Source: Cupriavidus taiwanensis
GTDB lineage: Bacteria; Pseudomonadota; Gammaproteobacteria; Burkholderiales; Burkholderiaceae
DNA: 64,000 bases
Reading direction: 5' to 3'
Assembly (NCBI RefSeq): GCF_900250115.1
Contig: NZ_LT984804.1
Location: 821,301 to 885,300 of the forward strand
Shown: positions 11,072-20,806 of the stretch, piece by piece
Layout of the letters: each line of letters starts with the position of its first letter
How positions within the stretch are numbered: position 1 is the first letter of the stretch
The notes under the pieces: generated by a model
The model's input: only the letters and a program-made list of their open reading frames with translations
Told to the model about the DNA's origin: nothing
The model's database searches: none
Made by a program: the position numbers and the translations under genes

Positions 11072-13098
11072 GCGGGCGTCTCCTCGCGGACCGGGCTCAA
11101 TGCCGGCACCGCGGGCGCATCGGTTGCGGCCGGCGCGTTGACCGCGTCGGTGGCGCGGCGCCGCAGCCGGTAGCGCTTGTCGCACACCGCCAGCAGTCCG
11201 CCCAGCGCCATCAGCACGCAGCCGGCCCAGATCCAGCCGACGAAAGGCTTGACGTGGATGCGCACGGCCCAGGCGCTGCCCGCGGCGTCGTTGCCGACGT
11301 GCTCGCCCAGCGCCACGTAGAGGTCGCGCGTCACGCCGCTGTCGATCGCCGCTTCGGTGGTGGGCAGGTCCTGGCTGCGGTAGATGCGGCGCTCGGGATG
11401 GAGCACCGCCACGCGCCGGCCGTCGCGCGAAGCCACCAGCGTGCCGCGCAGCGCTTCGTAGTTGGGGCCGCCGGCTTGCGTCACGCCGGCAAAGCGGAAG
11501 TCATAGCCGCCCACGCCGACGCTGTCGCCGGCGCGCAGCGGCAATTCGCGCAGGCTTTCCTGGCCGGACACCAGCGTCACGCCGGCGATGAAGACGCCCA
11601 CGCCGGCGTGCGCGAGCAGCATGCCCCAGTAGCTCGGCGTGAACTGGCGCAGCGCCGCCAGCCGGCGGCCGCGCTGGTGCTGCAGCCGCGCCGCCACGCT
11701 GGCCGCCGCGCTCAGCACGCACCAGGCCGCCAGCAGCAGCCCCAGCCCGCTCAGCGCCGAGGCATTGCGCAGCGCCAGCAGCAACCCCAGGGCCAGCGCC
11801 GCGCTGGCCACCGCGGCCCAGCGCAGCCGGCGCGCCATGCCGGGCAGGTCGCCGTGGCGCCAGCGCGCCAGCGGCGCGGCGCCCATCAGCAGCACCGCGG
11901 GCGCCATCAGCGGCACCATCACCTGCTCGAAATAGGCAGGGCCGACCGAGATCTTGCCCAGGCCGAGCACATCGACCAGCAGCGGGTAGAGCGTGCCCAG
12001 CAGCACCGTGGCGGCGGCCACCGCCAGCAGCACGTTGTTGGCCAGCAGCATCGACTCGCGCGACACCGCCGCAAACTTCACGCGGCGCGCCAGCGCCGGC
12101 GCGCGCCAGGCATACAGCGCCAGCGCCAGCCCGGTCACCAGCCCCAACAGCGCCAGGATGAAGATGCCGCGCTTGGGGTCCACGGCAAAGGCGTGGACCG
12201 AGGTCAGCACGCCCGAGCGGACCAGGAAGGTGCCGAGCAGGCTCAGCGAGAAGGTGAAGATCGCCAGCAGCACGGTCCACGCGCGGAACGCGCCGCGCTT
12301 CTCGGTCACCGCCAGCGAATGCATCAGCGCGGTGCCGGCCAGCCAGGGCATGAACGAGGCATTCTCGACCGGGTCCCAGAACCACCAGCCGCCCCAGCCC
12401 AGCTCGTAGTAGGCCCAGGCGCTGCCGAGCATGATGCCCAGCGTCAGGAAGGCCCATGCCACCGTGGTCCACGGTCGCGACCAGCGCGCCCACGCCGCGT
12501 CGACGCGCCCGGCCAGCAGCGCCGCCACGGCAAAGGCAAAGGTCACCGAGGAGCCGACGTAGCCCATGTACAGCAGCGGCGGGTGGAACACCATGCCGGG
12601 ATCCTGCAGCAGCGGGTTGAGGTCGCGGCCTTCCATCGACGGCGGCAGCAGCCGCACGAAGGGGTTGGAGGCAAACAGCAGGAACGCCAGGAAGCCGGCG
12701 CTGATCGCGCCCATCACCGCCAGCACGCGGGCCACCGCGGCCAGCGGCAGCTGCCGGCTCCACACCGACACCGCCAGCGACCACAGCGCCAGCATCAGCG
12801 TCCACAGCAGCATCGAGCCCTCGTGCCCGCCCCACACCGCGGCGATGCGGTAGGCCAGCGGCAGCGCGCTGTTGGCGTTGGCGGCGACGTAGCGCACGCT
12901 GAAGTCGTGGTCGACGAAGCACCAGGTCAGCGCGGCGAACGACAGCGCCACCAGCACGCATTGCGCGCGCGCGGCGGGCGCGCCAGCGCCATCCATGCCA
13001 GCCGGCCGCGCGCGGCGCCGGCCAGCGGCACCACCGCCTGCACCAGCGCCACCAGCAGGGCGACGATCAGCGTGAAGTGGCCCAGCTCGGCGATCACC
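11068..13098 (-). pseudogene. ccmF: haem lyase subunit CcmF, one frameshift near N-terminus
   Basis: Integral membrane haem lyase that attaches haem to apocytochrome c. Translation starts with GTG at 13098, overlapping the ccmE stop (GTGA), giving [20 protein letters not shown]. The frame breaks at about 12985 (a G or C lost; repair gives ALARPAARAQCVLVALSFAAL). The rest is intact: VWGGHEGSMLLW, the haem-handling WWFWDPVENASFMPWL, MVFHPPLLYMGYVG, GPAYFEQVMVP and many membrane helices to the basic tail. Rebuilt length about 677 residues. All functional motifs survive, so the break may be a read error; as written the gene is broken. Confidence 0.88.
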
Positions 13099-13567
13099 GG
13101 CGCAGCTCCTGCGCGGCCATGGCGCCGGCCATGCGCGGGTTGGCCTGGCCGGCCTGCTTGAGCGCATCGGCGGCTTCGGGCGGCATGTAGTTCTCGTCGT
13201 GCTTGGCCAGCACCTCGCTGGCGATGAAGGTGCCGTCGGCGCCCAGCTGGCCGCGCGCGACCACGCCCTTGCCTTCGCGGAACAGGTCGGGCAACAGGCC
13301 GCGATACTGCACGGGGACCTCGCGCGCGCTGTCGGTCACGACGAAGCGCACCGTCATGCCGTCGCCCTCGCGCCGGATCGAGCCCGGCGCGACCAGCCCG
13401 CCCAGGCGGAAGCTGCGCGCCACCGGCGCCTCGCGCGCGGCCACCTGGCTCGGGCTGAAGAAGAACACCAGGTTGGAGCGGAAGGCATTGAGCACCAGCG
13501 CCGCCGCGATGCCGCAGCAGGCCAGCGCCGCGGCCAGCAGCCCGAAGCGGCGCTGGCGCGGTGTCAT
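13094..13567 (-). CDS. ccmE: haem chaperone CcmE
   Basis: Periplasmic haem carrier that binds haem covalently and delivers it to CcmF. 157 residues: N-terminal membrane anchor (about 8-28), beta-barrel OB-fold domain (residues 45-115), and the signature [11 protein letters not shown] with His123 (covalent haem link) and Tyr127 (axial ligand). It overlaps ccmD and ccmF by four bases or fewer. Confidence 0.96.
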   Translation of the reverse strand: MTPRQRRFGLLAAALACCGIAAALVLNAFRSNLVFFFSPSQVAAREAPVARSFRLGGLVAPGSIRREGDGMTVRFVVTDSAREVPVQYRGLLPDLFREGKGVVARGQLGADGTFIASEVLAKHDENYMPPEAADALKQAGQANPRMAGAMAAQELRR

Positions 13568-13719
13568 TGGCCGGCTTCCGGATCCGGGCGCCGGCGCGTG
13601 GCCCGGCAGCGGCGCGCCAGCAGCGCCAGTTCCAGCGCCAGCAGCAGCGCGCTCGCACCGAAGGCGCCGGCGATGAAGATGCCGTGGTGCCCGTAGGGCA
13701 GCAGCGTGGACAGCGTCAT
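13564..13719 (-). CDS. ccmD: haem exporter accessory protein CcmD
   Basis: Small membrane protein of 51 residues: [20 protein letters not shown], one transmembrane helix (about 13-36), then a basic tail [10 protein letters not shown]. CcmD is needed to release holo-CcmE from CcmABC. It is recognised by its length, topology and place between ccmC and ccmE, with four-base overlaps on both sides. Confidence 0.88.
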   Translation of the reverse strand: MTLSTLLPYGHHGIFIAGAFGASALLLALELALLARRCRATRRRPDPEAGQ

Positions 13720-14507
13720 GACCTCTCTCCGGTAACCATGGCGGGGCCGTGCGGCACGTCGCCGCGCTCGCGCAGGATGCAGCGCACGCGCACCAGCGCC
13801 ACCGCCACCGTGTACATCCAGCAGGCCAGCGTCATCAGCAGCATGCCGGCCAGCATGGTGGCGGCCATCGACGGCGCCGCGGTCAGGCTGACCGAGGCGC
13901 CCTGGTGCAGCGTGTTCCACCACTGCACCGAGAAATAGATCACCGGGATGTTGACCACGCCCACCAGCGCCAGCACCGCGCACGCGCGCTCGGCGCGGCG
14001 CGGCTCGTCGATGGCGGCTTCCAGCGCGATAAAGCCCAGGTACAGGAACAGCAGGAGCAGCTCGGAGGTGAGCCGCGCGTCCCACACCCACCACGTGCCC
14101 CAGGTGGGCTGGCCCCACAGCGCGCCGGTCCACAGCGCCAGCACGGTGAAGAGCGCGCCGGTCGGCGCCAGCGCCGACGCCATCATCGACGACAACCGCG
14201 TGCGCAGTACCAGCGCCAGCGCGCAGTAGCCCGCCATGACCAGGTAGATGAACATCGACATCCATGCCGCCGGCACATGGATGAAGATGATGCGGTAGAC
14301 CTCGCCCTGCTGCGCATCGGCCGGCGCCACGCCGAAGCCGGTCCACAAGCCGGCCACCGCGCACAGCGCCGCCGCGGCGAAGAACCACGGGGCCATGCGC
14401 CCGGCCAGCGGATAGAAGCGCACCGGCGCGGCATAGGCCAGCCAGCCGCGGCGGGCGCGGGCTTGCGACGGCATGCGCTGTGGCAACGAGGGCAGCGGCT
14501 GGCTCAT
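13716..14507 (-). CDS. ccmC: haem exporter subunit CcmC
   Basis: Six-helix membrane protein that attaches haem to CcmE. 263 residues. It carries the tryptophan-rich haem-handling motif [22 protein letters not shown] and the conserved [10 protein letters not shown] and [18 protein letters not shown] histidine regions. The N-terminal about 35 residues before the first helix are longer than in E. coli. It overlaps ccmB and ccmD. Confidence 0.95.
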   Translation of the reverse strand: MSQPLPSLPQRMPSQARARRGWLAYAAPVRFYPLAGRMAPWFFAAAALCAVAGLWTGFGVAPADAQQGEVYRIIFIHVPAAWMSMFIYLVMAGYCALALVLRTRLSSMMASALAPTGALFTVLALWTGALWGQPTWGTWWVWDARLTSELLLLFLYLGFIALEAAIDEPRRAERACAVLALVGVVNIPVIYFSVQWWNTLHQGASVSLTAAPSMAATMLAGMLLMTLACWMYTVAVALVRVRCILRERGDVPHGPAMVTGERS

Positions 14508-15190
14508 GCCGGGGTCTCCATGGCAATGCGCAGCCCGGCGGCGGCGGCCAGCGGGCACAGCAACAGCGACAGCGCCAGGCACGCGCCCAGCAGCGAGAAC
14601 TGCGCCGTCACGTCGAGCCCGGCATCGGCGGCGGCCGCGGCGCCGGCACCGAACACCAGCACCGGCACGCACAGCGGCAGCACCAGGATGCACAGCAGCA
14701 CCGCGCCGCCGCGCAGGCCCAGCGTCAGCGCCGCGCCCACCGCGCCGATCAGGCTCAGCGCCGGCGTGCCGACCAGCAGCGATGCCGCCAGCAACAGCGC
14801 GGCGCCGGACGGCAGCCCGTATTGCTGCGCCAGCAGCGGCGTCAGCACCAGCAGCGGCAGTCCGCTGGCAAGCCAGTGCGCGGCGATCTTGGCCAGCACC
14901 AGCAGCGCCAGCGGATGCGGCGACAGCAGCAGCTGGTCCAGGCTGCCGTCGGCATGCTCCTGCGCGAACAGGCGCGACAGCGACAGCATCGAGGCCAGCA
15001 GCGCCGTCACCCACAGGATGCCCGGCGCCAGCGCGCGCAGCTGCTGCGGCTCGGGGCCGATCGCCAGCGGGAACAGGCTCGCGGCCATGACAAAGAACAC
15101 CACGCCGCCGAGCAGGCTGCCGCGCCGCCGCCACGACAGCGAGACATCGTGCGCGACGATCGCGGCGAGCGCGCGCAGCATGTCCGTCAT
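14504..15190 (-). CDS. ccmB: ABC-type haem exporter permease CcmB
   Basis: 228-residue membrane protein with six predicted helices and the family start MLRALAAIVAHDVSLSWRRR. Further conserved stretches are LFAQEHADGSLDQLLLSPHP and the hydrophobic Gly/Ala-rich C-terminal half. It is the membrane subunit partnering the CcmA ATPase; the complex uses ATP to release holo-CcmE. Four-base overlap with ccmA. Confidence 0.95.
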   Translation of the reverse strand: MTDMLRALAAIVAHDVSLSWRRRGSLLGGVVFFVMAASLFPLAIGPEPQQLRALAPGILWVTALLASMLSLSRLFAQEHADGSLDQLLLSPHPLALLVLAKIAAHWLASGLPLLVLTPLLAQQYGLPSGAALLLAASLLVGTPALSLIGAVGAALTLGLRGGAVLLCILVLPLCVPVLVFGAGAAAAADAGLDVTAQFSLLGACLALSLLLCPLAAAAGLRIAMETPA

Positions 15191-15837
15191 GCCGCCGGCC
15201 GGTCCAGGCGCAGCACCGCGCCGCCGCCGGGCAGCAGCTGGTGCGTGGCGATCACGGCCATGCCGCCGGCGGCCAGGTGCGCGTCCAGCTGGCGCTGGAA
15301 GCGCACGCAACTGTCGGCATCGAGCGCGGTGACCGGTTCGTCCAGCAGCCACAGGGTGCGCGGCGCCAGCGCCAGCCGCGCCAGCGCGACGCGGCGCCGC
15401 TGCCCTTGCGACAGCGTGCGCACCGGCACGTGCGCGACGCGCTCCAGCGCATGGGCGGCGAGCGCGCGCGCGATGCTGTCGGCGCGCCGGCCGGCATCGG
15501 CATGGCGGCCGGCAAGGCGGGCGGCAAAGCGCAGGTTCTCCGCCGGGGTCAGGTCGATGTCGATGCCGTTGGCGTGGCCGAGGTAGGCCAGCGCCTGCTG
15601 GAACTCCGGATCGGCGGCGCGCAGCGGGCGGCCATGCCATTGCAGCGTGCCGGCATCGGCGCTGGCCAGGCCGCACAGCACGCGCAGCAGCGTGGTCTTG
15701 CCGCTGCCGTTGGCGCCCAGCACCTGCAGCAATCCGCCCGGCGCCAGGCCCAAGTCGAGGCCTTGCAGGACCGGGCGGCCGGCACGCGACACCGCCAGGC
15801 CGCTGGCACGGAGCACGGACGCGGCGGCAGGCGTCAT
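15187..15837 (-). CDS. ccmA: ABC-type haem exporter ATPase CcmA
   Basis: 216-residue ATPase: Walker [12 protein letters not shown] (about residue 40), Q-loop region [11 protein letters not shown], signature [15 protein letters not shown] and Walker [14 protein letters not shown]. It drives release of holo-CcmE from CcmCD. Its ATG overlaps the stop of napC by 4 bases, which ties cytochrome maturation directly to the nap genes in one message. Confidence 0.96.
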   Translation of the reverse strand: MTPAAASVLRASGLAVSRAGRPVLQGLDLGLAPGGLLQVLGANGSGKTTLLRVLCGLASADAGTLQWHGRPLRAADPEFQQALAYLGHANGIDIDLTPAENLRFAARLAGRHADAGRRADSIARALAAHALERVAHVPVRTLSQGQRRRVALARLALAPRTLWLLDEPVTALDADSCVRFQRQLDAHLAAGGMAVIATHQLLPGGGAVLRLDRPAA

Positions 15838-16421
15838 TTCACCTCGGCCTTGGACATGTCGGGAAGATGGTGGGCGATGCCCTTGTGGCAGTCGATGCAG
15901 GTCTTCTCCTTGTTGGCCAGGTAGGTCGAATGCATGGCCTGCGCGCGCGGGCTCTGCCGGGTGAAGTCCATTGACTGGTAGTCGTGACAGTTGCGGCATT
16001 CCAGCGAATCGTTGGCCTTGAAGCGGGCCCATTCGTGCTGGGCCAGCGTAAGCCGGTGCGCCTGGAATTTCTCGCGGGTGTCGACGGTGCCGAAGATCTT
16101 GGCCCAGACCTCCTTGGAGGCCTGCATCTTGCGCGCCATCTTGGTGGTCCAGTTGTGCGGCACATGGCAGTCCGAACACTTGGCGCGCACGCCGCTGCGG
16201 TTGGTGAAATGGATGGTGCCCTGCAGCTCCTGGTAGACGTTGTCGCGCATCTCGTGGCAGCCGGTGCAGAACTGTTCGGTGTTGGTCAGCTCCAGCGCGG
16301 TGTTGAACGCGCCCCAGAACACCACCCCGGCGATAAAGCCGCCGAGCGTCAGGAAGCCCAGGCTGAAATACGCGCTGGGCCGGTTGATGGTTCGCCAGTA
16401 ACGCTTGATCAGGTCGAGCAT
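15834..16421 (-). CDS. napC: tetrahaem quinol dehydrogenase NapC
   Basis: Membrane-anchored NapC/NirT-family cytochrome that passes electrons from quinol to NapB/NapA. 195 residues: N-terminal helix (about 17-40) and four haem motifs, CTGCH (52-56), CSDCH (82-86), CRNCH (142-146) and CIDCH (175-179). Length and haem count match the family. It lies 12 bases downstream of napB and overlaps ccmA. Confidence 0.97.
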   Translation of the reverse strand: MLDLIKRYWRTINRPSAYFSLGFLTLGGFIAGVVFWGAFNTALELTNTEQFCTGCHEMRDNVYQELQGTIHFTNRSGVRAKCSDCHVPHNWTTKMARKMQASKEVWAKIFGTVDTREKFQAHRLTLAQHEWARFKANDSLECRNCHDYQSMDFTRQSPRAQAMHSTYLANKEKTCIDCHKGIAHHLPDMSKAEVK

Positions 16422-16433
16422 GGCGCGTACCGG

Positions 16434-16928
16434 CTAGTTGGACGAGCCCTTGGCGCCGGGCTTGCGCTTGAGCATCTGCTCGACATCGATGAAGGTATTG
16501 CCCACCAGCGGCTTGGCGTCGGCCTGCGGCACGTGGCATTGGGTGCAGAAGTAGCGGCGCGGCGACACGTCGGCGAGCACGTTGTTGTCGCGGTCCATGT
16601 AGTGCGTGATGCTGACCGGGATCGCCTGGGTTTCTTCGGTGCGGGTGCGCGCGTGGCAGAACATGCAGCGGTTGAAGTCCTTGTCCAGCTGGTAGCCGTC
16701 GATCTTGTGCGGAATCGTCGGCGGCTGCATGGTGTAGTTGCGGGTGCGGCGGATGTCCTTGTTTTCGGTGGGGTAGAGCAGCGGCGCCTTGGCTTCATTG
16801 GCGATCGGCGTGGGCCCGCGCATCGCGTCGACCACGCCCTGCGCGCGCGCCGGGGCCTGCGGCGCCAGCAGCGCCAGCAGCAGCGCGCACAGCGCCAGCA
16901 GCGGCATCCAGGATCGGCTTGGCTTCAT
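16434..16928 (-). CDS. napB: dihaem cytochrome c subunit NapB of periplasmic nitrate reductase
   Basis: Small electron-transfer partner of NapA. 164 residues with a cleavable signal peptide (residues 1-30, ending APARAQG), the conserved PPTIPHKIDGYQLDKDFNRC region, and two haem sites, CMFCH (88-92) and CTQCH (128-132). The distal-ligand histidines of the family (PHKI and SITHYMDRD) are present. It lies 24 bases after napA. Confidence 0.97.
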   Translation of the reverse strand: MKPSRSWMPLLALCALLLALLAPQAPARAQGVVDAMRGPTPIANEAKAPLLYPTENKDIRRTRNYTMQPPTIPHKIDGYQLDKDFNRCMFCHARTRTEETQAIPVSITHYMDRDNNVLADVSPRRYFCTQCHVPQADAKPLVGNTFIDVEQMLKRKPGAKGSSN

Positions 16929-16952
16929 GGCGTCTCCCTGTTAGGTTGGGGC

Positions 16953-19447
16953 CTAGACCTTGACGATCTTGACCGCGCACTTCTTGAAGTCGGTCTGCAG
17001 CGAGATCGGGCAGGTGGCGTCCAGCGTCACCTTGTTGATCAGCTGGCTGGCGTCGAACCACGGCACGAACACCAGCCCGCGCGGCGGCGCGTCGCGGCCG
17101 CGGGTCTCGACCCGTGAGCGCATGCGTCCGCGCCGCGACACCACTTCGACCTCGACGCCGCGGCGCAGGCCCATGGCCTTGGCGTCTTCGGGATGCATGA
17201 ACACCACCGCGTTGGGAAAGGCCCGGTACAGCTCGGGCACGCGTCGCGTCATCGAGCCGGAGTGCCAGTGCTCGAGCACGCGGCCGGTGGCCAGCCAGAA
17301 CGGATATTCCTGGTCCGGCGACTCAGCCGGCGGCTCGTAGGGCAGGGCGAAGATCACCGCCTTGCCATCGGGGTGGCCGTAGAACTGGTAGCCGGTGCCA
17401 GCCTTGACGTACGGGTCGCTGCCCTCGCGGTAGCGCCAGCGCGTTTCCTTGCCGTTGACCACCGGCCAGCGCAGGCCGCGCGCCTCGTGATAGGTGTTGA
17501 AAGGGGCCAGGTCATGGCCATGGCCGCGGCCGAAGGTGGCATACTCCTCGAACAGCCCCTTCTGCACGTAGAAGCCGAAGGCGTTGGCTTCGGCGTTGTG
17601 GTAGTCGGGGTCGATCTCCTTGAGCGGGAACTTGTCGACCTGGCCGTTGCGGTAGAGCACGTCGAACAGGGTCTTGCCCCGGTATTCGGGCTTCTTCGCG
17701 ATCAGGTCGGCGGGCCACACGTCCTCGACCTTGAAGCGCTTGGAGAACTCCATCAGCTGCCACAGGTCGGAGCGCGCCTCGCCCGGCGCATCGACCAGTT
17801 GGTGCCAGAACTGCGTGCGGCGCTCGGCGTTGCCGTAGGCGCCTTCCTTCTCCACCCACATCGCGCTGGGCAGTATCAGGTCGGCCGCCAGCGCGGTCAC
17901 GGTGGGATAGGCATCGGACACCACCACGAAGTTCTGCGGGTTGCGGTAGCCCGGCAGGCCTTCTTCCATCAGGTTGGCGGCGGCCTGCATGTTGTTGTTG
18001 ACCTGCACCCAGTAGGCGTTGAGCTTGCCGTCCTTGAGCATGCGGTTCTGCAGCACGGCATGGTAGCCGGGCTTGTCAGGAATGGTGCCGGGCGGCAGCT
18101 TCCAGATGCGCTCGGCTTCCTCGCGGTGCTTGGGGTTGGTCACCACCATGTCGGCCGGCAGCCGGTGCGAGAAGGTGCCGACCTCGCGCGCGGTGCCGCA
18201 CGCCGACGGCTGCCCGGTCAGCGAGAACGGGCTGTTGCCGGGGTGGCGATCTTGCCGGTCAGGAGGTGCAGGTTGTAGACCATGTTGTTGGCCCAGCTGC
18301 CGCGCGTATGCTGGTTGAAGCCCATGGTCCACAGCGACATCACCTTGATATTGGGGTCGGCGTAGAGCTCGGCCAGCTGGTCGAGCTTTGCCTTGGGCAC
18401 GCCCGACAGCTTGCTGACGGTATCGGCGTCGTACCTGGCGACGAAGCGCGCGAAGTCGTCGAAGCTGATGGGGCGCGCGGCGCCCGGATCGGCGGCGTTC
18501 TTGGCCGCCTTCTGCAGCGGGTGTTCCGGGCGCAGGCCATAGCCGATGTCGGTCACGCCCTCCTTGAACACGGTGTGCTTGTTGACGAAGTCCTTGTTGA
18601 CCTTGTTGTTCTTGATGATGTAGTGGGCGATGTAGTTCATCATCGCCAGGTCGGTCTGCGGCTTGAAGATGACCGGGATGTCGGCCAGGTCGAACGAGCG
18701 GTGCGTGAAGGTCGACAGCACCGCCACGCGCGTCTTCGGATGGCTCAGGCGGCGGTCGGTGATGCGGGTCCACAGGATCGGGTGCATCTCGGCCATGTTC
18801 GAGCCCCACAGCACGAAGGCGTCGGCGGCTTCGAAGTCGTCATAGCAGCCCATCGGCTCGTCCATGCCGAAGGTGCGCATGAAGCCCTGCACGGCCGATG
18901 CCATGCAGTGGCGTGCATTGGGGTCGATGTTGTTGGAGCGGAACCCGGCCTTGTACAGCTTGGACGCGGCATAGCCTTCCCATACGGTCCACTGGCCCGA
19001 GCCGAACATGCCCACCGCGGTCGGGCCTTTTTCCTTCAGCACGCGCTTGAACTGCAGTTCCATCTCGTCGAAGGCGCGCTCCCAGCTGACCGGGGCGAAT
19101 TCGCCGTTCTTGTCGTACTTGCCGTTCTTCATGCGCAGCAGCGGCCGGGTCAGGCGGTCCTGCCCGTACATGATCTTGGACAGGAAGTAGCCCTTGACGC
19201 AGTTCAGGCCCTTGTTGACTTCGGCCTGCGGATCGCCGTTGGTCGCCACCACCTTGTTGTCCCGCACCGCCACCGTCACGCCGCAGCCGGTGCCGCAGAA
19301 GCGGCACGGCGCCTTGGACCACTTCAGCTTGGTCACTTCGCTGTCTGTGACCATGTTGGCGGCCCCGGCCGGCAGCGCCACGCCGGCCACCGATGCCGTC
19401 GCAGCGACAGCGGTCTGCTTGATGAAGTCACGACGAGAGATGGTCAT
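16953..19447 (-). pseudogene. napA: periplasmic nitrate reductase catalytic subunit NapA, one frameshift
   Basis: Mo-bis-MGD and 4Fe-4S nitrate reductase exported by the Tat pathway. The N-terminus [22 protein letters not shown] is a twin-arginine signal. The 4Fe-4S ligands are CRFCGTGC followed by NCVKGYF. The Mo-ligand Cys lies in [10 protein letters not shown], and the C-terminus is [11 protein letters not shown]. One base is lost near 18242 (one G of CCGGGCAAC); repair gives [20 protein letters not shown], conserved in NapA. Rebuilt length 831 residues, as expected. As written the protein would stop at mid-length, so nitrate reduction depends on whether the indel is real. Confidence 0.92.
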
Positions 19448-19788
19448 GTGCCTGCCTCCTCGTTCATTGCGGGATTCACGGCCTCGTGCATGGCCTCGGC
19501 GTCTTCGTTGTGCTGGTAGACCAGTGCCGCCGACAGCACGCCGTCGAACTGGTGCAGGAAAGTCAGGTGCGCGGCAATGGCGCGCGAGCTGGGCGCTTCG
19601 AGGGTGACCACCAGCTTGCCGCTGTCGCTGACGGCATGGATTTCGGCCCCGGCGATGGCTTCGATCGCCGCACGCACCTGCGCCAGCCTGTCGGGAAGGG
19701 CGTGGACCACGATGCCGGCAATATGCCACTCTGCGCTCGCCGGCAGTGGCTGGATGGGGATGGCACGTCTGGCGGCGGGCATGCGCAA
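19444..19788 (-). CDS. napD: NapA signal-peptide chaperone NapD
   Basis: Cytoplasmic ferredoxin-fold chaperone that binds the NapA Tat signal and holds back export until cofactor loading is finished. 114 residues: core [43 protein letters not shown] fits the family, with about 20 extra residues at the N-terminus and a short acidic C-terminal tail. Four-base overlap with napA. Confidence 0.93.
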   Translation of the reverse strand: MRMPAARRAIPIQPLPASAEWHIAGIVVHALPDRLAQVRAAIEAIAGAEIHAVSDSGKLVVTLEAPSSRAIAAHLTFLHQFDGVLSAALVYQHNEDAEAMHEAVNPAMNEEAGT

Positions 19789-19890
19789 GCTCCGGTTCGA
19801 TGCCGTTTCAGTCTGTGCTGCAGCTTGTTTTTATCCGTCAAATGCCCCGGCGGCGGCGGGCCTGCCGCACCGGGCCTGCACGGGCCGCGC

Positions 19891-20055
19891 CTAGTGCGAC
19901 GGCGGTCCGCTGATCAGCTGGGTCATCCAGACAATGAACCCATAGCCCGCGACGATGATGACGGACAGCACCGGCACCATCACGGCGGTCAGGAAAAGGA
20001 AACTGCGCAGTTCTTCTTGCTTGCGTTGCGGATCGTGGGTATCACCGGTTTCCAT
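19891..20055 (-). CDS. napE: nitrate reductase accessory membrane protein NapE
   Basis: 54-residue single-span protein METGDTHDPQRKQEELRSFL followed by a helix FLTAVMVPVLSVIIVAGYGFIVW. Its position as first gene before napD and its length and topology identify NapE, whose exact role is unknown. The METG start is preferred over an upstream ATG seven codons earlier by family length. About 100 bases separate it from napD. Confidence 0.88.
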   Translation of the reverse strand: METGDTHDPQRKQEELRSFLFLTAVMVPVLSVIIVAGYGFIVWMTQLISGPPSH

Positions 20056-20110
20056 CGCAGTTGACGTCCTCGGCAAAAATGGGAGCAGGTGTGGCCCGAT
20101 GCGTTACATC

Positions 20111-20139
20111 ATTAAAGGCAGCACATGCGAAGGTGTCAA
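20111..20139 (-). promoter_or_regulatory. putative sigma-70 promoter of the nap-ccm unit
   Basis: On the minus strand TTGACA (top 20134-20139) and TTTAAT (top 20111-20116) are separated by 17 bases, about 55 bases upstream of the napE start. This is the only AT-rich stretch in the leader. I saw no clear FNR site (TTGAT-N4-ATCAA) or NarL heptamer pair, so oxygen and nitrate control cannot be read from the sequence. Confidence 0.55.
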
Positions 20140-20257
20140 GACTGCACTCGCGGCGGGGCGGCCGGCGGCGGCGCGGGATGCGGCATGGGCCGCAACGCGG
20201 GCCGCCCGATCCCCCGGTTGCGGTAGCCGGCGCCAGGCAGTCGGCCGGATATGTCAT

Positions 20258-20602
20258 CTAGTGATAGGTCACCACGACCAGGTAGGCCGGCACCGCGCTC
20301 GGCTTGCCGGCGCGGGCGGGTTGCAGTTCCAGCCTGGCCACGCCGATGCGCGTCGGGCCGGCCGGCTGGTGCGGTGCCACGGCGAAGGGCGCCGAGACGA
20401 TCTGGCCGGAAGGCTGGTGGCAACTGGCCTGTACCAGGCCCGCCGACGGGCGGAATCCGCACGAGGGGTTGGTGATCGCACCGAGGAACGTAATGGTGCC
20501 GGTTTGCGCTGCCGCGCTGCCGATCGCCGCGGTCAACAGCAGCGTGGCTGCGGCGAGCCGCGCGACCATGGCGGCGGCCTTCCTGCTCCGTTCAAGCGAC
20601 AT
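20258..20602 (-). CDS. small exported protein resembling type 1 fimbrial subunits
   Basis: 114 residues starting MSLERSRKAAAMVARL, with a signal peptide ending near AIGSAAAQ. The mature part begins TGTITFLGAITNPSCGFRPS and has a second Cys (VQASCHQP). The pattern G-x-I-x-F-x-G-x-I then Cys, and a closing beta-strand YLVVVTYH, is what type 1 pilin domains show. The protein is shorter than typical pilins, and no chaperone or usher gene lies nearby. Function unknown; a solitary fimbrial-like protein is the best description. Confidence 0.6.
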   Translation of the reverse strand: MSLERSRKAAAMVARLAAATLLLTAAIGSAAAQTGTITFLGAITNPSCGFRPSAGLVQASCHQPSGQIVSAPFAVAPHQPAGPTRIGVARLELQPARAGKPSAVPAYLVVVTYH

Positions 20603-20766
20603 GTCTGACCTCACGATTGTTGGTGCGGCGCCGACGCGGGCCGCCATTGTCATCGCGTACCGTGCAGGCCCACCAGTGCGCGCGTGGGCTGCATTCAGCA
20701 TAGTCACTGCTTCAGAGCATTTTTGGGATTTCAGACAGTTTGGTGGAGATTAAAGCGAGCGGGTCG

Positions 20767-20790
20767 CGACCATGGCCAGCGCCATGGTCG
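20767..20790 (-). terminator. stem-loop downstream of serA
   Basis: A perfect 10-bp stem CGACCATGGC / GCCATGGTCG with a 4-base loop lies 17 bases past the serA stop in its direction of transcription. The U-tract expected of a strong intrinsic terminator is weak, so this is a likely but not certain terminator. Confidence 0.5.
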
Positions 20791-20806
20791 ACGGCCCTGG
20801 CCAGTG

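Noticed and set aside
10951..13161. Long plus-strand open frame opposite ccmF, rich in Gln, His and Arg
   Set aside because: Composition is typical of the reverse of a membrane protein in GC-rich DNA, and ccmF is unmistakable.
20056..20257. An FNR or NarL site before napE
   Set aside because: I looked for TTGAT-N4-ATCAA and paired TACYYMT heptamers and found none convincing; only a sigma-70-like promoter remains.
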